From Amoebophrya sp. A120 (lineage: Eukaryota > Sar > Dinophyceae > Syndiniales > Amoebophryaceae), in NCBI GenBank assembly GCA_905178155.1, contig CAJINV010000004.1, forward strand, positions 3,125,014 to 3,189,013: a DNA stretch of 64,000 bases, given 5' to 3'. Made by a program: the position numbers and the translations under genes. Positions within the stretch are counted from its first letter, which is position 1; every line of letters begins with the position of its first letter. The notes under the pieces are model-generated. The model made no database searches and was not told where the DNA came from. It was given only the letters and a program-made list of their open reading frames with translations. Shown here in pieces: positions 43,582 through 55,708 of the stretch.

Positions 43582-46500
43582 TTACACTAGTCCGGCTCCT
43601 GCTCCGGCCGCAGCTCCAGCTCCCCCGGTCGCTCCCGCATGCGCCCCTGCAGCTGCTCCTGCCGCGGCCGCATGGTGACAACAACAAAACCAGCATCCGG
43701 CCGCGCCCGCGCCCAACGCAGTCACCGTCCCGCACACGCACACCACCTCTTTCGGCAGACACTGCACACACTTCGTACAACCCTCGACGCCCGCCCTCAG
43801 TCCATCCGCAGCCAATTGGCAGCCCCAGCGCAGCGGCACGCAACAGCAACAGTGCAGACACTCACAGCAGCTCTGCACACACGGGTAGAAAATCTTGCCG
43901 CAGCAAGATTGAACTGCCGGCCAGAACAATGAGCAGCACAAAAAATCACACCCCTGAAACACAGGTTTGATCACATTCGTCGCAAAGACCTCGCACCCAC
44001 GACCGCAATCCTGACCCAGGCCACCTGCGAGAATGCAGCAGCAGGAGCAACAGGTTTCGCACAAACCCAGGTCTGACTCAGAGTTCCGCTCGCATTTGCA
44101 GCACGGATTCACGCAGGAAGGCGGGATGGCGCCGTTGTTCAACTCATCACTTTCTCGTCGCTCGCACAGCTTCCGGCAGCACACCCCGGCACAGCACCGC
44201 CTGGCGTCGTCCATTGCGGCGCCCGCCTCCACGCAGCACCCCTTGCCCACGAGCGTACAGCCAAATTTGCACCCCCCGCGGCAAACGGAGCTCTTTCCAA
44301 GCGCGCAGACCCATCTTCCGTACTGAAAGCCGTAGGCGCCCGCCCAGAGGAGCGGCCCGATACACGAGTCGAACACGTCTCGCGACCCGAGGGTGAGCGG
44401 CCCACTCGCCCAGGGGGACGTGTACGTTGGCAGAGCCACGGGACGGCGGCTTGGTGGTGGAGATTGTTGTTGGCGTCCTTCTCCTCTTTCTGCCTCGTCG
44501 AGATTTAATATGCCGTCCTCGCTGACGCCGACGTTTTCAAAATCTGTTTCCCCCACCCAATACTTGTCGCACAGGTTCTGCCCCCCTTCTTTGCACAGTA
44601 TCGCGGTCCGGCGCGAGCTCTCGCAGCAAACGCGGGTCGGGCACCCGCCGAACAGACAGCACGTCGCCAGCGTGAGACCGGTGAGAGCGAGGTTGGCGGC
44701 GGGTTGAAGCACCGGGTCGCAGACGCTCTGCGCGCAGCAGCTAAGGCACTCGGGCAGACCACAGCCCTGCTCACAGTGCGGAGTCTCGTTGGTGCAACAA
44801 CTACGTGGTCTTCTATATGGCATTCTCAAACGTTTTTAACGCTCTCGTACTGTTTTACATGATTTTTCATGCAAAATTACCACAAGCCGCTAGACTACCA
44901 AGCTACTTCGCATGGCACATTCTCGAACTCGAGCGAGGGGCTATTATTAAACAGCGCCTTTATCTAAATCAGTGCTATATTTGTGATGCGAGAGTTGCAA
45001 GCTTGCCGCTTTATCTGTTCTTGCTGTTCTTGCGTCACAAATTCATGTAACAGTTGAGAATGTACCGTTTGAGAATAATTATTCCATAGTTTACTCGACG
45101 AGGTGGAGGTGGTGGCCCGGTGACCTTTCTTCTTCGAGTTTGATTTCTTCTTGCTCCTGCTTCTCGTCCTCTGGTTACCATCCCGGCGAAATAAGTTCCT
45201 TGATGTAGTCCGAGGAGAAGATCCTGAAGATGCATGATTGGGGTCGTCGTCCTGGTCTTGTAGCTGCTGCGGGGGCCCTGCTCCTCCCTCGTCCTCCGAG
45301 CTGCAGCTGCAGTCGGAGGACCCACCTTCGCTGCCGCTTTGCTGCGACGTCGACGCTTCATCATCTGAGCTGCGGTCTTGATGTCTACCGCGGCCTACGG
45401 AGCGAGGTCCTCGACGTGCACCAGAAACTGAAACTGGACCTCCTGCTACCCGCCGCTGCTGCAAACCACTACTGCTGGAGGATGTTCCATCACCGGTCGT
45501 ACCCATCTGCATCTGGGCCGGGGGAGCCGCAGCGGCGGGGGACCTTGGTCCATGTTGTTGATGAACTACAAGCGAGCTTGGCATCATGGTCGACGTCGTG
45601 GTCCTCTGCTCGTGATAATCATGTAGGCCTAATTGAACTCCAGCTCCTGCACGAGGACCGTCCTCTTGTGGTCGTTGTGACAGAACGAGTCCCTCCGGTC
45701 CTAGATTCGGCCGCACAGAAGATTCTTCCGCTTCCACTCCGGCCGCCACGTAAACGGGCCAATCTTTCTCGGCTATCGGCGCACCCGGTCGGCAGCCACA
45801 CGCCTCCACGCAATTGCTCAGCTTCTTCCCTAGGCCACACCAGTCTTTTTTGTCCACCCAGGGGGGCATGTTGATTCGCAACAACTCGAAGCGGTCGTCA
45901 AGCTCTTCTTGCGAAAGGGAACGGTAACGGTTCCGCAGTTGTTGTCTCATCACCTTGTCAAACGCGGTTGCATGGGCATGTGTTCAACACGTGACTTTTC
46001 GTTGATTTTTTGTCACGCAGACCCACAACTAAGAATGACCAACTACATGAAGAATGATCCACGGCATGAAGATCTTCAGGCTGGTAGTTCGCATAACATC
46101 AAGCTTGCAGCCATGTAAAAAATGGCATGGAAATATTATCCCGTGCCAGAGTTGTAAACGCAAAATGCAGCGCGAAGAAAGTGCTTTCGTCCCTCCTTGG
46201 TGCTATTCTTGCATCACAAGAAACCAGGCAAAAATTATGTATACTGAAACTGATGTGAAGATGTCCATGCAACGTTTCTTGAGAAAGCCATATCAAGCCG
46301 GTGAGTGTTGTGTCCCTCCACGACAGCGGCGGCGCGGTTTCGCCAACCAGAGGCGGTCCAGGACGTTTCGCCTTTCCCCTCAGCTTCTTTCTGCGCCGCT
46401 TCTGCCAAAAGCGCCTCCAGGGTTATCTGGACCAGGGTCGTTTTGCTGCGCGCCAGATTGACGCAGCGTGCCTGTTGCAGCAGTAAGCGCTGAATGAGTA

Positions 46501-49500
46501 AGGACGTCCGCTGCAGCGAGGGCTGGCCGCAGCAACAGATCCAGGAGCAACAATTACCACAACACCCCGCGTTGAATTCCCCGGTTTCTTCGTCTAGACA
46601 CGAACCTCCGCAGCCCGTCGAAAGCGCTTGGTCCACGGTTCCATCGTCGCCCAGCAGAAAACGCTTTAGGTGGTCCAAAGCCTGGAGCTCGTCCTTAAGC
46701 GTCGCAGCTTTCACTTCGGCGTCGCCGTGGTGGCGCGGCTGGTCGTGTTGAGGAGAACTACTTCTAGCGGCATTTCTACTTCTAGAGCCTGACATCGTCC
46801 TCGAGCCTGCACGTCTACCTCTTCTTCTACTACCGCCGCCACCGGCTCCTCGCCCACCGGGGCTCCTCACGCCGGCGGGCGAGCCGGAGCCAACAGGCTC
46901 TGGGTCTGGGCTCGTACTTCTACTTCTACTGGAGGACGACAACGCGCCGGAAGGGGAGGACGCGGAGGCATCAATACTTCTGCTTCGAGCAGGATTTTTC
47001 GACTGAACATCATGCACTTGTCCTTCGTGCTTGCTGTACTGCTGCTGTAGTTTCGCCTGCAATTCGTCCTCTCGGTCGTGGATCAGCTGTAACGCCGCTT
47101 CCTGTGCGATCCTCCTGGCGGAACGTGAGAAGCTCCAGGGAGGCCGCCCTGTCCCGTTGTTCCTCGTAACACCTGCAATTTCATTACTTGCGTCCCAGCG
47201 TGCCTCAGCGAAGGTGCGGTTTCTTCTCGGTTGGTTATGGTTCCGGCTTCCTGTCGTTCCTGATGCTGATCCAGGCGCTGCGCGACCTTCGTCTTGTCCG
47301 AGTTGTCCGGTCCGTAGCATAATCTGACGCACTTTCTCGATTTCGCGGGACTTGCGCTGTTCCTTTTTGCGCGAGCGTGTCGATGACTTCTGTCTAGCTT
47401 GTTCCCAGATTTGGTCTATCAAATGTAAAAATGTCTGGGTCTGGAAACTTGTGATGCAAGTTAGTCGATATACAAATGCACTGTAATGCGCCGCCAAGCA
47501 TGACAAGTTGTTTCGTGCTTCTGTGCTGCGTATTCCGCATGAGAAACTGCGTTTTTGCATGACAGGCGAGAGAGGCTGTTTGTGGCCACGCAAGACAGAT
47601 TTAAGGGCCATGCCAGATCAGCATGACAAATCTCGCAATCTTCCAGAGCCAGACATTTTTACAGTTGATATGGTCGAACCTGCTCTCCCAATCAAGCGCG
47701 AGGAATGCGTCCTGCGGTAGCTGTATAACAGTGCACAACTCCCCCTCCCCCTCATTTGTATAGCATGAACAGCAATACAAGCATCAGCAAGAATGCCGGT
47801 TTTACATGACAAATTTCCACTGGATTACAGTGCTATTTGGGCCACCAGAACTTGTCATGCAAACAGTGCCAAAAGGCAAAGGGGGAAATTAGTATTTTGC
47901 ATGACAAATGAGGGGGAGGGGGAGTTGTGCACTTTCATAAGCTGCGCGAGGGATTGACAACACGGCAGTGCGCACGCCCGTTTGAGACCTTCCGCAGCCG
48001 CGACAGCCGGCCAGCAACACACCGCAACGCGACCCGCCTGCAGTAGACACGTATCCTCCGCCCCATAATTGCCCTTGTGAAATCCCGCATCCCTGGCCTC
48101 GTGACACGACACACCGAAAGCGCCGGCACGGACTGCGGGCGAGCTGAAGAATTATAAATGCAAACATGTCTATGTCTGGACGAGGGTCCTCTGGATGAGT
48201 GCATGCCCTAGCATTTGATGTCGTGATGTAGTTTCCTTGTGTGATCATCCTAAATGTCCGGCATGCTAGTTGTAGGCCTAGCATGTTTATATACAGATTT
48301 TGACGAGACGGGAAACTGTTCTGCTCAATGCCTGCTAGTCCGCATGACACACTTTTGTGCCGTAATCTGAAATAATTCGAATCACGACAATTGCGCATGT
48401 TAATGTTTATCTTTGGTCCAGACGACCTCCCAAACATCTAATGTTTTTGCAGTGGATAATGTATCGTCAAGAAGCCGCGTCTCGCTGACTACGTCTTCCA
48501 ACGGCAGGCCTCCAGTCCCACCCGGAGAAGATGTTGTTGCTCCAGGTCGCGTGGTGGGTGCAATACTTTCATGCCATTGCCACTCGCGATCACGACTTTT
48601 AGGATCTGTATTTTGCCAAAACAAGCCGTCCGCCAGTGCGATCATGGCCAAGCTCAAGTGCTGAAGCTTCACCGCGCGAACCCCTTTTGCTTCCAATTTC
48701 TGCAGCGCCTCTTTCTTGAAAAGCTCCAATTGTAATTGCTCTTCAGGTGTTGCTTTTTTCGATGTTTGGCGGAGAATTTGTTTGTCGATGATTTTTTGTA
48801 ACCCCGTCGCGGGCACGATCTGGGAGTATGGAAGCGTCAGGTTTGAAATCGTTAAAGTTGATATAGATATAGTTTGTCATGCATAAAATGCAGCCCTCTA
48901 AGTGCCTGTCTTGCAGAGTAGACAAGTGAGGCAGATTGTAAGCCTGTTGAGGGGTAGAAACTGAGCCGCTAAAGTAGCATGACAAAAGGCGTCTTCCTTA
49001 CCCAAACAGCATGACAGACTGGATTTCGGCTCTACCCAAATTTGTCATGCGCCACTTGGAAAATGTAAATGGGTCACAACTTTCATCCATTTTATGCATT
49101 ACAAGTTCTTTCAACTTTGTCGATTTCAATCCTGACACATCCATAGGGAGCCCGGGTTCCGGATGGGGTTCCGGGTGTGCGGGTGGGTGCGGTTATCATC
49201 CACCCAGCGACGCAAGTGCGCTTCCTCGTAGTAATACGGGATTTTTACCACCACACTGCTGTCCTCGGCATTTGAGGTTGTGCGGACAAATTCGATCTCA
49301 CGACCGTCGCCGTCTACTGGACTCTCTGGTAGAAGTTCCAGCATATCGCACTATTGCAAGGAAAAATCCCCCCTCCCCATATTGAAACCGTATCCGTCTG
49401 AAAATTTGTGATGCGCATTTGCGACCTCAAATCCTGTCTGTCTTGCAAGAAGGCAAGTCCAAAGAGCGCCCCGCATTTTGCAGGCGGTTTGTGATGCTCT

Positions 49501-52500
49501 TGGGCTTAGAGCGTACACGTTTGCCATGCTAGGCGCCTACGTCAAAACCTCTCGACTGAGGCTTGACATATGCCTGCACTCCTCTACTGCAAGACAAATC
49601 TGATTTGTGTATGGAAATCGAGCATCAGAAACTTCGTTTCGATATGGGGAGGGGGGATTTTTCCTCACAATACGTACTGTTCTCGAGACAGTACGACTTC
49701 GTGCTTTCTATCAAATGTATAAAATGTCTGGGTCTGGAAGAATGCAAGGCTTGTCATGCTTGTCTGGCCTGACCCAAGATGCTTGTAATGCATGACCCAG
49801 CATCAGAGATTTTTTGAAGGCTTCCTGATGCCATTTACGCATGACAAATGCCCTCCTCGCGTAGCACAAATGTGGCTTCTCATCTTGCTGGTCATACAGT
49901 ACAGATTTTTTTAGACTCCAAAGTTAGCATCACAAGTTCCAACTTTCCAGACCCAGACACTTTTGCACTTGATACTTTCGCACGCCGTGCAATTCCTTCA
50001 CAAAGACCGGCTCCCTATACACAAAAAAAAAACACCATCTTCCCAGTGATCCTTAGTTTTTTGCATGACTAATGCTGAAGGAACTGTGACCTGACTGTGA
50101 GTGTAAGTGCATGTTTTGCATGACAAATTGGATCATGAGCGTGGTTGTTTTCTTGTGGATCATACTTCCGAAGCAAGTCGTACGAAATCTGGCACATAAA
50201 CACCTCGTCGTTCAGTTTCAGCACACTGTCGGCGACACGCTGTTGCGCTCCTGCAGAAGAGCCTCGTCCAGGAACTACATCAAGCAAGTTCCCGCTCGGG
50301 CCCAGCTCCCGCCAGAAAGTCGAGGGCAATTCGGAAACCAGCTTCCAGCCATTTTTGTGGTTCAGGTTATCGTCCCCTTGTTCCCCGCCGCGATTTGCGA
50401 TCCCGATTGTTCCGGTTCCCCCAGCAAGAACACCAGCACCAGCGCCTTCTGGGCCTGCTCCGCGTGATTCTCCATCACTAGGAGCAGCTGCAGCTGCGAC
50501 GACGGTCGATTTTTGCACGTGAAACCGGCGCAACAGGTAGGCGTCTACCAAGTCATTCTCCAGTTTGCTGAAGAAACCTTCCAGGGAGAAGCATCCCCGT
50601 AGTGGTCCTTGGGAACAACCGTGCAACGAAGCTTGTAGGGCGCCCGCGAGCGACTTGGTGAGCACCCGCTCGAGCAGCCGTCGGTTTGCCGCCCGTAGCA
50701 GTCCAGCGATGCTCTTAACAGTTTCTTCTCGGTGCTGTTTTTCCTCTTCTGACTCGACCTCTTCGCCAGGAGTAGTAGTAGATGGGTCTATCCTAGTGGC
50801 GTGCTGCAACAGTTGGTTGAAATACTCCTCGGCTTCCTGCCGCGTCGGCGCAACGCTGTTGAGGAACGGCCGTCGGTCCTTGCGAGCCGCGCGCAGTTTC
50901 TCGACGTCCTGCAGCGGCGAAAACCGCGCGTCCCCGAAAGACATCACCCAAAAATCACCGCGCGGCCCCTTGGTTCCTGGCGGTGTTGTCGGCAGGTCGA
51001 GTACGATCGAGCGGCGGGAAGAAGTAGATTCTTCTTGTCCACTCACGTGAGCACCTACATCAACTTCTCGAAAGAAGGGCGGGATCGTATTTTCCGTCTC
51101 GACGTTGTCAATGAGAAACCTCAGTTGCGGTAGAAAAAGGGTTAACCATTTGTGCTCCAGGATTGATAGACAAGAGTTCGTGCTAGTTGTGTTATTCTCC
51201 TCGACGCCCCCTGCTGTTTCTTGTCGTGCTTCATCGCCTGCAGCTGCTGGAGGTCGGGTGGTCCTGCCCTCTTCGTGGTGGTCTCCTAGTACAACTTGAT
51301 GCATAGTTGTAGAGCCGTAATTATCCGATGGCAGTGACGACTGTCCACCACCGTCTGCAGCTGGTCGGGTGACCAGGATCAAGGGCTGTGTCGCACCGTC
51401 AACATCTGGTCCCCCCACGGCAGTGACAGCAAGGGCGTCGGCATCATTGCGGGGGTCGTATCTTTGCGGAACTTTCTTCCCGACCGGTCCCTTCAGCGGA
51501 TCCTCGCCCCCCCGGACGACGAGTCGTGCTCCGCACGCGGCTATCAAATGCAAAAATGTCTGGGTCTGGAAAGTTGTGATGCAAGTTAGTGAATAGTAGG
51601 TACACTGTAAAAATGCGCCGCCAAGCATGACAGATTTTTCCGTGGCTTTGTGTTGCGTCTTGCGCATGAGAAACAGGGTTTTTGCATGACAGATCAGAGG
51701 ACCTCATGCTGACCACGCAATACAGAGCTCAGTGCCATGCCAGACTAGCATGACAAATCTCGCACTCTTCCAGACCCAGACATATTTGCAATCCATAGCG
51801 GCGAGCTCTTGCTGGCACCCCTTCCACGTTCCTCGCGCAACGCCTTTGACGCCGCAACAGATATCCTGTGCAAAAGTATCGTACTCGTAGTGATTGCAAA
51901 TATGCATGACAAATCTCTTTCCTAAGGTAAAATAGCATTACAAATTTCATTTGTAGTGCTGAGCTAATTTGTCATGCGATTTATACTAGTACGATACTTT
52001 TGCAATGCATAACAGAGTCCCTGAGAAAATGCCTCGCAGGGGAACATCGCAAACCCAGCGCAACCCCCGGCAACTAGCCCTTTGCAGCACCCCTTGGCGC
52101 ACGTCTGAAAGTTGTCAGCACTACAAAACCTGAAGTCGGGGTCTGCTTTAGCATCGAGCTCACCCATACTGGTGCGTACTGAGTGCATCGTTTCGCGAAA
52201 CTCGTCGTCCGCGGCCTTTTCGTCATCTTTGAACCGGCTCCTCGCACCGTTTTCAACCTCTTTCAGCCGCGCACCGGTTATGCTGAGCAAAAACGTCGTC
52301 CCCACGACCCCATGCCTGCTGTCAAGAGCATGCGAATTCCCATGTCTAGGGCTAGGATGTTTCTAAACAAGCGCTGCCGCAGGAGAAGCCTTTCGTAGTG
52401 ATGTCTTAGTAGAATTTGTCAATCTAATCAGCAGGATAAAATGGCCAATTTGTGACACGGCTGGCATAACCAAGTGGTAAATTTGTGCCAAAACCGGCAC

Positions 52501-53350
52501 AGCCGATAGTACAACGCGTCCAAATTTGTCATGCGGTGTCCGCAAAGCTTCTGGATTTGTCTAGCAGATTTCCTATCTTGAGTCTGTCTGGGGTGGAGAT
52601 AGGGGGGGAGTTTTTACGCAGGATACCTGTGCCGGTGCAAGTGCCGCCGTCCGAACAGAGGAAGCCTGGACGGATTGTCGAAACCGGAACGGAAGAATAT
52701 GCATTGCAAATATCCAAGATCTGGGTCGTCCTCTCGAGGCTTGTGATGTTCTCTTTTTATTTTTCTAATCATGATAAGCTTAAGCTCACTGTCATGTTGC
52801 CTGGTCGCGCATGATAAGTTTGTTTTATTCGCCTTCTTTTGGGCGATTTATTTATGTGTCCTTGCAATAAAGAAATGGGCACGAGCACAATGTCCGTGTT
52901 TCCATGATAGACCACCAGCTGATCCGGAAGGGCTTCTCGTGGTTCTAATTCCTGACCGATGGTGCAGGACCAAAGGAATGTTGATCCTTAGCGGCAACAT
53001 AGCAAGCACGCTCACGTACGAAAAAATTGTGTACTAACATCTTCTACTTTCAGAACGAGTAGACCCAGATGATGTATATCACAATTTGCAGTTGATAATG
53101 CAGAGGATGTGACGAGTGCGCAGGCCTCCGCGAAAGCGGCTGCGGTCTTACAGCAAGGATCAGGTCGTGGCGCAGCCCCATTGTTTTCAGCATGAGCGAT
53201 CGGGGCGTACCGGGGCGGTCTAGAAGTTGTAGATGATGTTGATGATGCAGCAGCGGTCACCGTCACATCACAAAGTATTTGCCCAAGAACCAGCCCTCCG
53301 GCGAGAACCATAGCTGGTCCTCGTCTAGAAAGCACACGACCAGGAAACAT
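43582..53350 (-). CDS. Large Cys-rich secretory-pathway protein, 2034 residues
   Basis: Fourteen exons join to a closed 2035-codon frame. All 13 introns are introners; none is GT-AG. ATG is at 53348-53350. The first about 34 residues look like a signal peptide (positive start, then MVLAGGLVLGQILC). Cys clusters with CC and CCxC spacing occur after the signal (CAKGCCKGLVAGGC), in the middle (CCGNCCSWICCCG) and across the last 400 residues (CCECLHCCCCV). Between them are Ser/Arg/Glu-rich disordered stretches and a globular-looking part around GDFWVMSFGDARFSP. Family not recognised. It could be an extracellular or surface protein; alternatively the CC-rich parts could be palmitoylated. Exons: 53350-53098, 52692-52626, 52273-52012, 51856-51798, 51536-50165, 50010-49975, 49703-49677, 49338-49146, 48821-48459, 48147-47940, 47718-47671, 47411-46293, 45957-45089, 44810-43582. 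Confidence 0.78.
44816..45088. mobile_element. Introner, family D
   Basis: Starts TATGGCATTCTCAAACG, ends TTATTCCATA. Flanks TTCTA and GTTTA match at 3 of 5, so this copy looks old. The 5-base rule still restores the frame (SSSSK|RPRSCC). Confidence 0.75.
45963..46292. mobile_element. Introner, diverged family D
   Basis: The right end TTTCTTGAGAAAGCCATA is family D; the left end has decayed (CGCGGTTGCATG). Flanks TCAAA and TCAAG. The frame is kept (NTHRLD|KVMRQQ). Confidence 0.68.
47417..47670. mobile_element. Introner, family A
   Basis: Starts TATCAAATGTAAAAATGTCT, ends TTTTTACAGTTGATA. Perfect target repeat TGGTC (47412-47416, 47671-47675). Confidence 0.92.
47724..47939. mobile_element. 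Introner, family E
   Basis: Starts TATAACAGTGCACAACTCC, ends GTTGTGCACTTTCATA. Perfect target repeat AGCTG (47719-47723, 47940-47944). Short relative of the 1132-bp copy at 1547. Confidence 0.92.
48153..48458. mobile_element. Introner, diverged family A
   Basis: Starts TATAAATGCAAACATGTCTA, ends TTTTTGCAGTGGATA. Flanks AGAAT and ATGTA no longer match, but removing element plus 5 bases keeps the frame (LLDDT|FSSPAV). Confidence 0.68.
48827..49145. mobile_element. Introner, family G
   Basis: Termini TATGGAAGCGTCAGG and CCTGACACATCCATA. Perfect target repeat GGGAG (48822-48826, 49146-49150). Joins RNPGS and QIVPAT. Confidence 0.9.
49344..49676. mobile_element. Introner, family I (single copy, old)
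   Basis: Subterminal arms GGAAAAATCCCCCCTCCCC and its complement are clear; outer ends are drifted (TATCGCAC; CAATACGTA). Flanks CAGCA and CTGTT match poorly. The 5-base rule keeps the frame (LSREQ|ELLPES); a GT-AG reading would not. Confidence 0.65.
49709..49974. mobile_element. Introner, family A
   Basis: Starts TATCAAATGTATAAAATGTC, ends TTTTGCACTTGATA. Perfect target repeat CTTTC (49704-49708, 49975-49979). Confidence 0.9.
50016..50164. mobile_element. Introner, family C
   Basis: Starts TATACACAAAA, ends TCTTGTGGATCATA. Flanks CTCCC and CTTCC (4 of 5). Only 41 bases of exon separate it from the element at 49709. Confidence 0.82.
51542..51797. mobile_element. Introner, family A
   Basis: Starts TATCAAATGCAAAAATGTCT, ends TATTTGCAATCCATA. 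Perfect target repeat GCGGC (51537-51541, 51798-51802). Joins QQELAA and CGARLV. Confidence 0.9.
51862..52011. mobile_element. Introner, family B
   Basis: Starts TATCCTGTGCAAAAGTATCG, ends CTTTTGCAATGCATA. Perfect target repeat ACAGA (51857-51861, 52012-52016). Confidence 0.9.
52279..52625. mobile_element. Introner, family F
   Basis: Starts TATGCTGAGCAAAAACGTC, ends GTTTTTACGCAGGATA. Flanks CCGGT and CCTGT (4 of 5). Joins CTGTG and ARLKEV. Confidence 0.82.
52698..53097. mobile_element. Introner, diverged family A (about 400 bp)
   Basis: Starts TATGCATTGCAAATATCC, ends TTTGCAGTTGATA, with degraded CTGGGTC and GACCCAGA cores. Flanks AAGAA and ATGCA match at 3 of 5. It is the first intron of the gene, after the signal-peptide exon. 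Frame kept. Confidence 0.68.
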
Positions 53351-55708
53351 AATGATGTAGTTCCAGCTGATTGTGATGTCAAATGAAATCATGAACGAGA
53401 TTTTTGTTAATATAACTTAACTGTTTCTGGCAATGTCAGCCAAAAAAATGGAACCAACGAACCTTCGTCGTCTGTAGCAGGGTTCTTGATTTTCTTCTAG
53501 AAAAAACTAGAAGTAGAACTACTTACCTGGATAAGTAATGAAAAAATACAAGACTGACAGAGTTCTTCTTCTTGTCAGTGGATTCGACGGTGATTGAAGC
53601 AAACTTCGATATGCAATCAAAAGAAGTGAAATACAGTTTACGAGGTCCAAAGAAACTACTTAGGACTTATTCTTACTGATGATCACTACAGCCGCACTCA
53701 AAAAAAGTGAGTGTCTTTGCTTTTTTTGATGGTGGGAGAACGATGGATAAGCATAGGTCTTCCTCTTCCTCGTTCGAACGAAGACCAACTACTTACAGAT
53801 ACCGTTTCATATGAATCTACGAGTCCAAAATTATGATCTCCTCAGAAGTTCATCTAACTTTGATCCTGCAACCGGATCTCCAGGATGACGGAAGATTTGA
53901 TACAGAACGCGGAAAGATCTACATTCGCTCATCTCCAAGATGAAGAACCTTCTTCCTTCATTTTGTTGATTTATCAAAGTAGAACGATTCACGCCGCGCT
54001 CGTTCCTGAAGCAGCACGATCACAAGTTTCAGCTTCACCTCCATGAACAAATGCGGCTTCGATGATCCAAGAACAAGCCTGTGCCTTGTTCGGGGGGGGG
54101 GGCGGATCAGAACCTGTAAAAGCGCGTGAAGTACTTATTTTTGAACTTGACCGACGATTTCGACGATACTAGTGCTAGTGATTATACCACGCTTCTTGAT
54201 CATGACACTTATTCGCTCGCATTTATTTTTGCATGTCGGCACATAGAAGAAGAGGCACTGTGTACTTTCTGTCCTGCACCAACCATCTTGAATGGAACCA
54301 GAAACTGCTCGCATCGCACGAAAGAAACGAGTACAACTTTCCTTCCGCCAGGGAAACGACTTGTATATCAGTTTCAGTCATCTGAAATCTGATAAACTTG
54401 AATTTCACGCAGACACCTACATCGCCAGCTGCTCTTAAAAACCGACGGAATGTTTCTTCTGCATCACGAGTCAACGATAGAGACAAAGATAGAACACAAG
54501 CCGCATCAATGTTCTACCTGCTTCTTGCTTGTCCTTTCGTTCCGTTTACCTCTTTCGCTTTGTGCCGCTGCACCCTATGTACAAGAATTTCATGTGTATG
54601 AATACTCTCCCATCCATTCGATCATTTCCGTGGGCAATATGCTTACCGTTTAATATCCATGCTGTGTTAGTCTTAGTGTGTAGCTTCCATCCATCACAGT
54701 GTTCTCACAAGAAGATTCACAATCAGTAGCACAAATGTCAGGAAGATGCATCCGTATTCGACCAATGCTCGCGAATGCGACTTCTATCTAGTCCCCCTTG
54801 TGTACACACACACACACATGCCATGCTGGCGCGCTCTAAGTATACTAAGCTTCAGGATCGCCCTGTCGCTGTCATAACGAGGCCCAGCATGATCATCACA
54901 TGTAAATGTAAAACCAATCGAGTCACATATAATGGCTGTGTCTTTGTGAGCTCAGAGGCACTTGCCATGTCGCGGAGGTAGTGACAAAAATAACGTCTGA
55001 CTAGGTCATCGGAAAACTAAGTTTTAATCAACGCGTCACGTTGCTGGACGAAAGCGCAACGCCGATTAGGGCTGCTTGTTATTCGTTTTTATTTCCCCAG
55101 AAGACGAAATCCAAACATCTTGTTCGGGGCTTTCCGTGACAGTCTTTTGGTCGTAGTCTCTTTTTATATTCGTTTTCCTTTAAGCAGCTTAAGCATCATG
55201 ACTATGCTCTACCCCACGAGGACCCCTGCGAGGAAATACACCAGAGAAAGTAGATCTATGAGAATGTGCAAGTGAAACTGTAAATCTAAACCTGAAACCA
55301 TAAGTAACCGCTAGTGAGAAAAATAAAAGTAAATAAAATCAAATCGTGATAGTGAAAAATTTACATATAGAACGAGGGATTGTCCTGATCGCTAATTGTT
55401 GTGAAGACAAGAATAAGAATTGATGAGAAGCGTCGCGCTTCTTTTTGCACAGAAAACTGCGTTTTGCTGTGCTGCATGAGAAGTAAAAATAGACTCAAAC
55501 TGAAACTGTTTCGACCACTTCGAGAAGTGGCAGTAGTATGATCGGACATTGAAACTTCTTTTCCTGGTCGTTCATGTATATTGAAAATTGAAAACTTAAC
55601 AAGCTGACATATCTATCGCAAAAAGACACAGAGAAACTAAAATTATACAACAACAGAACTCCCTGCTCCGCGTCCGCTCCGCTACACTTCTGCCAATACC
55701 CACGCTTC
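53351..55708. other. Intergenic, no gene recognised
   Basis: AT-rich. A short run of CA repeats near 54805 and a run of ten G near 54092 are the only simple features. Open frames are short and look like noise. Confidence 0.5.

Noticed and set aside
49344-49676. GT-AG reading of this intron (donor GTACGTATT, acceptor AATAG)
   Set aside because: It shifts the frame, whereas the introner rule keeps it open.
49975-50180. U-box-like sequence YDLLRKPVF in the Cys-rich protein
   Set aside because: Too short, and no further U-box residues are visible around it.
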